This document shows, one piece after another, positions 8,372 to 15,517 of a DNA stretch of 36,142 nucleotides (its first letter is position 1; every line of letters starts with the position of its first letter). Source of the stretch: Pseudomonas quercus (GTDB lineage: Bacteria > Pseudomonadota > Gammaproteobacteria > Pseudomonadales > Pseudomonadaceae); NCBI RefSeq assembly GCF_012033695.1, contig NZ_JAAVJI010000022.1, positions 1 to 36,142 of the forward strand, written 5' to 3'. A model generated the notes under the pieces. It was not told where the DNA came from and ran no database searches. It saw only the letters and a list, made by a program, of their open reading frames with translations. Position numbers and translations under genes: made by a program.

Positions 8372-9444
8372 TGCTGGCCTACTTCATACGGCGCCTGTTG
8401 CTGATCGTACCCACGCTCTTTGGCATCCTGATCATCAATTTCATAATCATTCAGGCGGCGCCAGGCGGCCCAGTCGAGCAGATGATCGCCAAGCTCGAAG
8501 GCTTCGAGGGCGCTACCAGCCGCATCGGCGGCGGTGGCGCGGAAGTGGCCATGGCCGGCTCCAACTACCGGGGCGCACAAGGCCTGGACCCTGCGCTGAT
8601 CTCCGAAATCGAGCGCCTGTATGGGTTCGACAAGCCTGCGCCCGAGCGGCTCTGGATCATGATCAAGAACTATGCCCGGCTGGATTTCGGCGACAGTTTC
8701 TTCCGAGACGCCAAAGTGACTGACCTGATTCTGGAGAAAATGCCGGTCTCTATTTCCCTGGGGCTGTGGAGCACCCTGATCATGTACCTGGTCTCCATCC
8801 CTTTGGGGATAGCCAAAGCTACCCGTCATGGCTCTGCCTTTGACGTATGGACCAGTTCAGCCATTGTCATCGGTTATGCCGTACCGGCGTTCCTGTTTGC
8901 CATCCTGCTTATCGTGCTGTTCGCTGGCGGCAGCTACCTGAACTGGTTCCCGTTACGCGGGCTGACCTCAAATGACTTCAACCAGCTCAGCGTGGGTGGC
9001 AAGGTGCTCGACTATTTCTGGCATTTGGTACTGCCGGTCACCGCACTGGTGATTGGCAACTTCGCCACCATGACCCTACTGACCAAGAACAGCTTTCTCG
9101 ACGAAATCGGCAAGCAATATGTGGTCACAGCGCGAGCAAAGGGCCTTACCCGCCGCAAAGTGCTGTATGGGCATGTGTTTCGCAACGCCATGCTGCTGGT
9201 AGTGGCCGGTTTTCCATCCGCCTTCATTGGCATTTTCTTCACAGGCTCGCTGTTGATCGAGGTCATCTTTTCCTTGGACGGGCTTGGCTTGATGAGCTTC
9301 GAGGCCGCGATCAACCGGGATTACCCTGTCGTGTTCGGCACACTGTTCATCTTCACACTGGTGGGCCTGCTGGTGAAACTGATCGGCGACCTGACTTATA
9401 CCCTCGTAGACCCCCGCATCGACTTTGAAGGCAGGAAGCACTGA
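8371..9444 (+). CDS. nppB: Peptide ABC transporter permease, NppB/YejB type
   Basis: The 357-residue inner-membrane permease has a first membrane helix at residues 9-30 (IVPTLFGILIINFIII), a periplasmic insert of about 100 residues with the GGAEVAMAGSNYRG segment characteristic of YejB, and five further helices in the BPD_transp_1 domain. The cytoplasmic EAA loop that contacts the ATPase reads VTARAKGLTRRKVLYGHVFRNA near residue 250. The start at ATG 8371 shares its A with the nppA2 stop; an upstream in-frame reading from 8341 would delete nothing from the gene but adds a non-family leader. It forms the pore with the next gene. Confidence 0.94.
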   Translation: MLAYFIRRLLLIVPTLFGILIINFIIIQAAPGGPVEQMIAKLEGFEGATSRIGGGGAEVAMAGSNYRGAQGLDPALISEIERLYGFDKPAPERLWIMIKNYARLDFGDSFFRDAKVTDLILEKMPVSISLGLWSTLIMYLVSIPLGIAKATRHGSAFDVWTSSAIVIGYAVPAFLFAILLIVLFAGGSYLNWFPLRGLTSNDFNQLSVGGKVLDYFWHLVLPVTALVIGNFATMTLLTKNSFLDEIGKQYVVTARAKGLTRRKVLYGHVFRNAMLLVVAGFPSAFIGIFFTGSLLIEVIFSLDGLGLMSFEAAINRDYPVVFGTLFIFTLVGLLVKLIGDLTYTLVDPRIDFEGRKH

Positions 9445-10463
9445 TGGCCCTTTCCCCTCTCAACCGGCGAAGGCTGCAGCGGTTCAAGGCCCACAAACGA
9501 GGCTGGTGGTCGCTATGGCTGTTCAGCACCTTGTTTGTGCTCAGCCTGGGTGCCGAACTGATTGCAAACGACAAGCCGTTGCTGATTCACCTCAACGACG
9601 CCTGGTATTTTCCAGCGTTCGAGCGTTACCCGGAAACCGCCTTTGGGGGCGAGTTCCCCTTGGAAGCCAATTACAAAAGCCCCTATGTGCGTGACCTGCT
9701 GGAGCGCCAGGGTGCGAAGGTACTGTGGGCACCTATCCCCTTCAGTTACCAGAGCATCAACTACGAGCTGAAAGTCCCCGCCCCGGCGCCGCCTTCCCGG
9801 CAGAACTGGCTAGGCACCGACGATCAAGGCCGCGACGTGCTGGCACGGGTGATCTACGGTTTTCGCATTTCCGTGCTATTCGCCCTTACCCTCACGCTAC
9901 TCAGCTCGGTAGTGGGCGTACTGGCAGGGGCGCTGCAGGGGTTCTACGGAGGGTGGGTAGACCTGGCAGGTCAGCGTTTTCTGGAGGTGTGGTCCGGCCT
10001 TCCTGTACTGTACTTATTGATCATTCTGGCCAGCTTTGTGCAGCCCAACTTCTGGTGGCTGCTGGGGATCATGTTGCTGTTTTCCTGGATGAGCCTGGTG
10101 GACGTGGTACGGGCCGAATTCCTGCGCGGGCGCAACCTGGAGTATGTTCGCGCCGCGCGTGCCCTGGGCATGCGTGACGGCCCCATCATGTTTCACCACA
10201 TACTGCCCAACGCCATGGTGTCTACCATGACGTTCCTGCCATTCATTCTCACGGGGGCCATCGGCACGCTGACGGCTCTGGATTTCCTGGGTTTTGGCTT
10301 GCCCGCCGGCTCACCCTCGCTAGGGGAACTGGTGAGCCAAGCCAAAGGCAACCTTCAGGCGCCCTGGCTGGGCTTGAGTGCGTTTACTGTGCTGGCGCTG
10401 ATGCTCAGCCTGCTGGTGTTTATCGGGGAGGCCGCCCGCGATGCGTTCGACCCAAGGAAATGA
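9444..10463 (+). CDS. nppC: Peptide ABC transporter permease, NppC/YejE type
   Basis: The 339-residue permease is the partner of nppB. An N-terminal membrane helix (residues about 20-42, preceded by the basic NRRRLQRFKAHKRGWW segment typical of the OppC N domain), a long periplasmic region with the family LGTDDQGRDVLARVIYG motif, and a BPD_transp_1 domain with the EAA loop EYVRAARALGMRDGPIMFHHILPNA near residue 230 are visible. It overlaps nppB by one base and ends two bases before the nppD start, so the five genes are translationally linked. Confidence 0.94.
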   Translation: MALSPLNRRRLQRFKAHKRGWWSLWLFSTLFVLSLGAELIANDKPLLIHLNDAWYFPAFERYPETAFGGEFPLEANYKSPYVRDLLERQGAKVLWAPIPFSYQSINYELKVPAPAPPSRQNWLGTDDQGRDVLARVIYGFRISVLFALTLTLLSSVVGVLAGALQGFYGGWVDLAGQRFLEVWSGLPVLYLLIILASFVQPNFWWLLGIMLLFSWMSLVDVVRAEFLRGRNLEYVRAARALGMRDGPIMFHHILPNAMVSTMTFLPFILTGAIGTLTALDFLGFGLPAGSPSLGELVSQAKGNLQAPWLGLSAFTVLALMLSLLVFIGEAARDAFDPRK

Positions 10464-10464
10464 C

Positions 10465-12075
10465 ATGAGCCATGAGACCCTGATCGAAGTTCGAAACCTT
10501 GCGGTTGAGTTTCAAGGCGACAATCAGGTGCAGCGTGCGGTGTCCGATGTCAGCTTCGACATTCGCCGTGGGGAAACCCTGGCCTTGGTGGGTGAAAGCG
10601 GCTCAGGGAAATCAGTCACCGCCCACTCGATCCTGCGGCTGCTGCCCTACCCCTTGGCCCGCCACCCTAATGGGGAAATCCGCTATGGCGGGCAGGACCT
10701 GCTACAGGCCAACGAGCGTACCCTTCAGAAGATCCGTGGCAATCGTATTGCGATGATTTTCCAGGAGCCCATGACGTCGTTGAACCCGTTGCAGCCTATT
10801 GAAAAGCAGATCGGCGAAGTGCTGGCCTTGCATAAAGGGCTGCAAGGCTCAGCTGCGCGTGAACGCATTCTTGAGTTGCTGGCCTTGGTGGGTATTGCGG
10901 AACCGGCTCGACGGCTCAAAGCCCTGCCCCATGAACTGTCGGGCGGCCAGCGTCAGCGCGTAATGATTGCCATGGCCCTGGCCAACGAGCCTGAACTGCT
11001 GATTGCAGACGAGCCTACCACCGCCCTGGATGTGACGGTACAGCTGCGTATTCTCGACTTGCTCAAGGACCTCCAGGCACGCCTGGGCATGGCGATGCTG
11101 CTCATCAGCCATGATTTGAACCTGGTACGACGAATTGCCCACCGCGTATGTGTCATGCAGCGCGGTTGCATCGTCGAACAGGCTACGTGCGAGCAGTTGT
11201 TCAAGCAGCCAGCGCACCCCTACACCCGAGAGTTGCTGGCGGCAGAGCCAGCAGGCGCACCGGCCCACAACCCGCCCGCCGAGCCTTTGCTGGACGTGCA
11301 GCACCTGAAGGTCTGGTTCCCGATACGCAAAGGGGTACTGCGCCGAACCACGGACCACATAAAGGCCGTGGATGGCATAGGCTTTACATTGCAGCGCGGG
11401 CAAACCCTGGGAGTGGTCGGCGAAAGTGGGTCGGGTAAATCCACGTTGGGCCTGGCCATCCTGCGGCTTATCCATAGCCAAGGCGTCATACGGTTCCAAG
11501 GCAAGGATCTGCAAGGGCTGAGCCGGGCTGAGGTACGGCCCTTGCGGCGAGAGTTGCAGGTGGTGTTTCAGGACCCGTTCGGCAGCCTCAGCCCGCGTAT
11601 GAGCGTGGAGCAGATCGTTGCCGAGGGGCTGCGCATTCATGGCATCGGTACGCCACAGGAGCAACAGGCGGCGGTCATTGCCGTATTGAGAGAGGTAGGC
11701 CTGGACCCGGACACTCGGCACCGCTACCCTCACGAGTTTTCTGGAGGCCAGCGGCAACGCGTGGCCATCGCCAGAGCCTTGGTGCTACAGCCGGCACTGA
11801 TGGTGCTGGACGAACCCACCTCGGCGCTGGACCGAACGGTTCAACGCCAAGTGGTGGAATTATTGCGTTCATTGCAGGCCAGGCATGGCCTGACATACGT
11901 GTTCATCAGCCATGACCTGGCAGTGGTCAAGGCGCTGAGCCACCAGTTGGTGGTCATGAAGCAGGGCCAGGTCGTAGAACAAGGGGAGGCCGCAGCCATT
12001 TTTGCCGCGCCGCAACACCCCTACACACAACAGCTACTGGAAGCAGCCTTTCTGGCCCCGGTCGCTGTCGATTAA
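10465..12075 (+). CDS. nppD: Peptide ABC transporter double ATPase, NppD/YejF type
   Basis: One 536-residue polypeptide carries two complete ABC ATPase domains, which power the importer. Domain 1 has Walker A GESGSGKS near residue 43, signature LSGGQRQRV near 160, Walker B LLIADEPTTALD near 181 and H-loop ISHDLN. Domain 2 has GESGSGKS near 324, FSGGQRQRV near 429, LMVLDEPTSALD near 451 and ISHDLA. Each is followed by an oligopeptide-transporter C-terminal stretch (HPYTRELL; HPYTQQLL). The start at 10465 follows an AAGGA site at 10454-10458; an in-frame reading from 10441 starts inside nppC. Both halves look fully active, in contrast with the glp-type pair further right. Confidence 0.95.
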   Translation: MSHETLIEVRNLAVEFQGDNQVQRAVSDVSFDIRRGETLALVGESGSGKSVTAHSILRLLPYPLARHPNGEIRYGGQDLLQANERTLQKIRGNRIAMIFQEPMTSLNPLQPIEKQIGEVLALHKGLQGSAARERILELLALVGIAEPARRLKALPHELSGGQRQRVMIAMALANEPELLIADEPTTALDVTVQLRILDLLKDLQARLGMAMLLISHDLNLVRRIAHRVCVMQRGCIVEQATCEQLFKQPAHPYTRELLAAEPAGAPAHNPPAEPLLDVQHLKVWFPIRKGVLRRTTDHIKAVDGIGFTLQRGQTLGVVGESGSGKSTLGLAILRLIHSQGVIRFQGKDLQGLSRAEVRPLRRELQVVFQDPFGSLSPRMSVEQIVAEGLRIHGIGTPQEQQAAVIAVLREVGLDPDTRHRYPHEFSGGQRQRVAIARALVLQPALMVLDEPTSALDRTVQRQVVELLRSLQARHGLTYVFISHDLAVVKALSHQLVVMKQGQVVEQGEAAAIFAAPQHPYTQQLLEAAFLAPVAVD

Positions 12076-12094
12076 TTAGAAGAGGAACAAACAC

Positions 12095-12889
12095 ATGGGT
12101 TTTCTCGCCGGTAAGCGCGTACTGATCGTTGGTGTAGCCAGCAAATTGTCCATTGCTTCGGGTATCGCAGCAGCGATGCATCGCGAAGGTGCAGAGCTGG
12201 CCTTCACCTACCAGAACGACAAGCTGAAGGGGCGCGTAGAGGAATTCGCCGCTGGCTGGGGCTCCAGCCCTGCGCTGTGCTTCCCTTGCGACGTGGCCAA
12301 TGACGAAGAAATCGCCAAGGTGTTCGAAGCGCTGGCCAAACAATGGGATGGCCTGGATTGCATCGTTCACTCTGTAGGTTTTGCCCCTGGCGACCAACTG
12401 GACGGCGACTTCACCTCTGCAACGACGCGTGACGGGTTCCGTATCGCTCACGACATTAGTGCCTACAGCTTCGTTGCCCTGGCCAAAGCAGGTCGCGAAT
12501 TGATGAAGGGGCGCAATGGCAGCCTGCTGACCTTGTCGTACCTGGGCGCCGAGCGCACCATGCCTAACTACAATGTGATGGGCATGGCCAAGGCCAGCCT
12601 GGAAGCGGGCGTACGTTACCTGGCGCGCAGCCTGGGTGCCGACGGCATTCGCGTAAACGCGATTTCTGCCGGGCCCATCCGTACCCTGGCCGCTTCGGGT
12701 ATCAAGAACTTCCGCAAGATGCTGGATGCCAACGAGGCCCAGACCCCTTTGCGCCGTAACGTGACTATCGACGAAGTCGGCAATGCCGGTGCATTCCTGT
12801 GTTCGGACCTGGCGTCCGGTATCAGCGGCGAAATCATGTATGTGGACGGCGGCTTCAATACGACCGCCATGGGTGACTTGACCGAATAA
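12095..12889 (+). CDS. fabI: Enoyl-[acyl-carrier-protein] reductase (NADH), FabI type
   Basis: The 264-residue short-chain dehydrogenase-like enzyme reduces enoyl-ACP in the last step of each fatty-acid elongation cycle and is the target of triclosan-type inhibitors. The N-terminal GKRVLIVGVASKLSIASGIA is the FabI nucleotide loop, and the catalytic Tyr-x6-Lys is in YLGAERTMPNYNVMGMAKAS near residues 147-166, with both family tyrosines present. VNAISAGPIRTLAA near 190 is the substrate-lid region. A ribosome site AGAAGAGGA lies before ATG 12095. The gene begins 19 bases after nppD and ends at a strong terminator, so read-through from the transporter operon is likely, in addition to any promoter inside nppD that I cannot define. 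Confidence 0.97.
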   Translation: MGFLAGKRVLIVGVASKLSIASGIAAAMHREGAELAFTYQNDKLKGRVEEFAAGWGSSPALCFPCDVANDEEIAKVFEALAKQWDGLDCIVHSVGFAPGDQLDGDFTSATTRDGFRIAHDISAYSFVALAKAGRELMKGRNGSLLTLSYLGAERTMPNYNVMGMAKASLEAGVRYLARSLGADGIRVNAISAGPIRTLAASGIKNFRKMLDANEAQTPLRRNVTIDEVGNAGAFLCSDLASGISGEIMYVDGGFNTTAMGDLTE

Positions 12890-12906
12890 CCGGTTCTTTC
12901 ACTCAC

Positions 12907-12936
12907 AAAAAGGCCGCTTGAAGAAGCGGCCTTTTT
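12907..12936. terminator. Rho-independent terminator between fabI and ppiD, usable on both strands
   Basis: The stem AAGGCCGCTT / AAGCGGCCTT with a four-base GAAG-type loop is flanked by an A-run before and TTTTT after. On the plus strand it ends fabI 18 bases after the stop; on the minus strand the A-run becomes a T-run, so it can also stop ppiD transcription. Confidence 0.9.
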
Positions 12937-12967
12937 GCATGCTTTGCAGGGCATGAAGCCCTCACCC

Positions 12968-13001
12968 CCCTTACACCGCAGGCTAAGCCTGGGTGTAAGG
13001 G
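12968..13001. repeat. Long near-perfect hairpin beside the fabI terminator
   Basis: CCCTTACACC (12968-12977) pairs with GGTGTAAGGG (12992-13001); after one bulged G, CAGGC (12979-12983) pairs with GCCTG (12987-12991) around a TAA loop. The 15-bp stem has no T-run on either side and sits 24 bases beyond the ppiD stop codon. It may stabilise the 3' end of the ppiD message or be a protein site. It is not the usual P. putida REP sequence. Confidence 0.6.
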
Positions 13002-13024
13002 CAATGGCCAGCAAGCGAACCGTA

Positions 13025-14899
13025 TCAGTACCGTTTCACTTCAGCCTTCTCTTCCAGCAGTTTGCGGAACGCAGCGAAGTCCATCTGGCCCCGGCGCGAG
13101 GCCAATGCCTGACGATAGCTGGCCTTCTCGGCATCCGTAGGTACTGCACCTTCATTGACGCCGTTCAAGCGCAACACCACCAGGCTACCGTCGCGCAAGG
13201 CAATGGTGTCGTACGTGGGTTTACCCTTCTCAGTGGGTTTTGGCATCTTGAACACGGCATTCAACACCGCAGCATCGAAACCTTCCTGCGAACGGCTGGC
13301 CGCTTCCACGGTTTTCCAGGTTTGGCCGTCCTGGGCCGCCGTCGGCGATACCTTGCCATCGCGTAGCCCAGCAACAAGGGCTTCACCCTTGGCCTTGGCT
13401 GCAGCAGCGGCGCGTTCACGGGCCAGTTCACGGCGAATCGGATCAGCCACCGCTTCCAGGGTAAGCTGAGTGGGTTTGCGGTGCTCTTTGGCATGGACCA
13501 CTACGGTGGTATCCGGGTCCAGTTCGATAGCGCTGCTGTTGGCGCCCTCTTCCAGCACTTCCTGGCTAAACGCTGCCTGAATCACAGCACGGTTAGCCGT
13601 GATGCCCTGCGCACCACCATCCCGCCCGAAGGGCTCGGAGGTTTGCACCTTCAGGTTCAGGTCCTGGGCAGGTTGAACCAGGTCCGAGGCTTCGAAGGCG
13701 GCGTCTTCCAGTTTCTTGGTAGCGTCCACATAATGCTGCTCGACCTGAGCGGTTTTCAGCTCGCGGGTAAGCTTGTCCTTCACACTGGCGAACGAAGGCA
13801 CCTGTGGCGCCTCTACGCCCAACAGCTTAATCAGGTGATAGCCAAACTGGGTGCGCACCGGCCCGGAGACTTGATCCGGCTTGAGTGCATACAGCGCCGT
13901 TTCAAAGGCTTCGTCATAGACGCCCTTGCCTGCGTAGCCCAGGTCACCACCACTGGCAGCCGAACCCGGATCCTGAGAGGTTTCCTTGGCCACTTTGGCG
14001 AAGTCTTCGCCCTTGGCCAGCCGAGCCTGGATTTCAGTGATCCGGGCCTTGGCCTGTTCGTCGCTGACCTTGTCGTTCACTTCTACAAGAATGTGGGCAG
14101 CGCGGCGTTGCTCAGCCAGGTTGGCGATTTCTTTCTGATACTGGGCCTGCAGGTCCTCGTCGCTGACCTTTACCTGGTCGAAGAAGGCGGACTTCTTCAG
14201 CTCGATATAGTCGATCACAACCTGATCCGGGCTCATGAACTCTTTGGCATGGGCCTCGTAGTACGCTTTCACGTCTTCATCGCTGACTTTGATGGCCGAA
14301 GCATCGGCCTTCAGCGTGAGGCTGGCAAAATCACGGGTCTGCTTGCTCAGCCGGGCATAAGCCGTCACTTCATCGTCGGTTACGAAGCTGGTGCCCCCTA
14401 AGCCTGCACGCAGTTGGCCGATCAGCATCTCTTCGGCCAGTACCTGCCTGAACTGCAGGCGGGACAGGCCCAGTTGGCCGATGAACTGATCAAAGCGTTC
14501 GGCGCTGAACTGGCCGTTTTGCTGGAACTGCGGGGTACGGAGAATTTCCTGGTCAACCGCTGCATCAGAGAAGGCAAAGCCCGCATTGTGAGCGCCTTGA
14601 ACCAGCAGCTTGCGGTCAATAAGCCCTTTGAGGGCCGCTTCACGCAACATTTTGTCGTCCAGCAGTGAGGGGTCGAATTCACGCCCCAACTGTTGCATCA
14701 GCTGGCGCCGCTGGCGCTCTACCGCCTGGCCAAGCTCAGCTTGGCTGATGGTATCGCCGTTTACCTTGGCAGCGTCCTGGCTATGGCTGGTGGCGCGGAA
14801 GATCGCGTCAAAGCCCGTGAGTGCCATCAGCACCACGATAACGCCGATGATTGTCTTGGCAATCCACCCTTGTGAATTGTCCCTGATGTTTTGAAGCAT
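13025..14899 (-). CDS. ppiD: Peptidyl-prolyl isomerase PpiD, membrane-anchored periplasmic chaperone
   Basis: The 624-residue protein assists folding of exported proteins at the Sec exit. A short cytoplasmic start is followed by one membrane helix (TIIGVIVVLMALTGFDAIF, about residues 13-31), then a SurA-like N-terminal chaperone domain to about 225 (RQLMQQLG, LLDDKMLREAALKGLIDRKLL) and a PpiC-type parvulin domain near 265-365 (RAAHILVEVN, GGDLGYAGKG, VRTQFGYHLIKL), then a long C-terminal chaperone region. The start ATG at 14899 follows GGGGGAAG; a longer in-frame start at 14920 is unlikely. As in other gammaproteobacteria it follows lon-hupB. It lacks good evidence of its own promoter but is separated from hupB by a terminator, so one is expected in 14900-14950. 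Confidence 0.94.
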   Translation of the reverse strand: MLQNIRDNSQGWIAKTIIGVIVVLMALTGFDAIFRATSHSQDAAKVNGDTISQAELGQAVERQRRQLMQQLGREFDPSLLDDKMLREAALKGLIDRKLLVQGAHNAGFAFSDAAVDQEILRTPQFQQNGQFSAERFDQFIGQLGLSRLQFRQVLAEEMLIGQLRAGLGGTSFVTDDEVTAYARLSKQTRDFASLTLKADASAIKVSDEDVKAYYEAHAKEFMSPDQVVIDYIELKKSAFFDQVKVSDEDLQAQYQKEIANLAEQRRAAHILVEVNDKVSDEQAKARITEIQARLAKGEDFAKVAKETSQDPGSAASGGDLGYAGKGVYDEAFETALYALKPDQVSGPVRTQFGYHLIKLLGVEAPQVPSFASVKDKLTRELKTAQVEQHYVDATKKLEDAAFEASDLVQPAQDLNLKVQTSEPFGRDGGAQGITANRAVIQAAFSQEVLEEGANSSAIELDPDTTVVVHAKEHRKPTQLTLEAVADPIRRELARERAAAAAKAKGEALVAGLRDGKVSPTAAQDGQTWKTVEAASRSQEGFDAAVLNAVFKMPKPTEKGKPTYDTIALRDGSLVVLRLNGVNEGAVPTDAEKASYRQALASRRGQMDFAAFRKLLEEKAEVKRY

Positions 14900-14949
14900 G
14901 CTTCCCCCAGCAACGGCCATCTACATCCATGACCGCCCAGAACCGATAT

Positions 14950-14977
14950 GAAAAAGGCGCATCCGAGGATGCGCCTT
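14950..14977 (-). terminator. Rho-independent terminator of hupB
   Basis: Read on the minus strand, AAGGCGCATCC pairs with GGATGCGCCTT around a two-base centre (the outer nine pairs give the practical stem), directly followed by a T-run (the AAAAA at 14951-14955 on the plus strand). It lies about 75 bases after the hupB stop. Confidence 0.85.
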
Positions 14978-15052
14978 CTCGTCACTTGCCCATCTGCGCC
15001 TACGTGGCTAGCCGACCCAGGCCGATTTGGCCAGGTCGCACCCGCCTGTTAT

Positions 15053-15391
15053 TCAGTTGGCCGCTTTTTTCGTACTTTTGGCTGGTTTGCTAGCCGCGGC
15101 CTTGGAGCCTTTCTCCAACTTATTCACCGCTTCTTTCAGGTTCTTGCCGGGCTTGAAACCAGGGATCTTGGCGGCGCTGATTTTGATGGCTTCGCCCGAC
15201 TGCGGGTTGCGGCCTGTGCGCTCAGCACGCTCCTTGACCTGGAATGTACCGAAACCGACCAGTACCACGGAGTCACCAGACTTCAGTGCATCAGTAACGG
15301 ATTCAATCACGGCGTCCAGCGCTCGACCAGCAACGGCTTTCGGGATATCAGCAGATGTTGCGATGGCATCGATCAGTTCCGACTTGTTCAC
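15053..15391 (-). CDS. hupB: DNA-binding protein HU-beta with a basic C-terminal extension
   Basis: The 112-residue nucleoid protein contains a full HU/IHF domain: MNKSELIDAIATSADI, the GFGTFQVKERAERTGRNPQSGEAIKI beta-arm, and the closing helix GKNLKEAVN near residue 90. Usual Pseudomonas HupB stops at about that point (90 residues); here about 22 residues follow, rich in Lys, Ala, Ser and Pro (KGSKAAASKPAKSTKKAAN), resembling histone H1-type tails. The start is GTG at 15391 with an AAGGGGA ribosome site. HU bends and coats DNA without sequence specificity; the tail would add electrostatic binding. Its place between lon and ppiD is conserved. Confidence 0.94.
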   Translation of the reverse strand: MNKSELIDAIATSADIPKAVAGRALDAVIESVTDALKSGDSVVLVGFGTFQVKERAERTGRNPQSGEAIKISAAKIPGFKPGKNLKEAVNKLEKGSKAAASKPAKSTKKAAN

Positions 15392-15474
15392 TCTAAGTCC
15401 CCTTATCTCTATCTTGAGTTATTTCTAAGTTTTTTAGGCGGTAACAGGTGCCGGACAAATGGTTCCGACAAAAC

Positions 15475-15496
15475 AAGCCGCCTGTTACAGCGGCTT
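15475..15496 (-). terminator. Terminator of lon
   Basis: AAGCCGC and GCGGCTT form a seven-base stem around an eight-base loop; on the minus strand it is followed by TGTTTTGTC. It starts about 20 bases after the lon stop codon and separates lon from hupB. The T-run is interrupted, so termination may be partial. Confidence 0.65.
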
Positions 15497-15517
15497 GGGA
15501 ATTCTGCGAGTGGGCTG

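Noticed and set aside
13481..14401. Long plus-strand reading frame of 306 codons opposite ppiD
   Set aside because: It is the antisense shadow of a well-recognised protein in high-GC DNA, with no ribosome site and no family motif.
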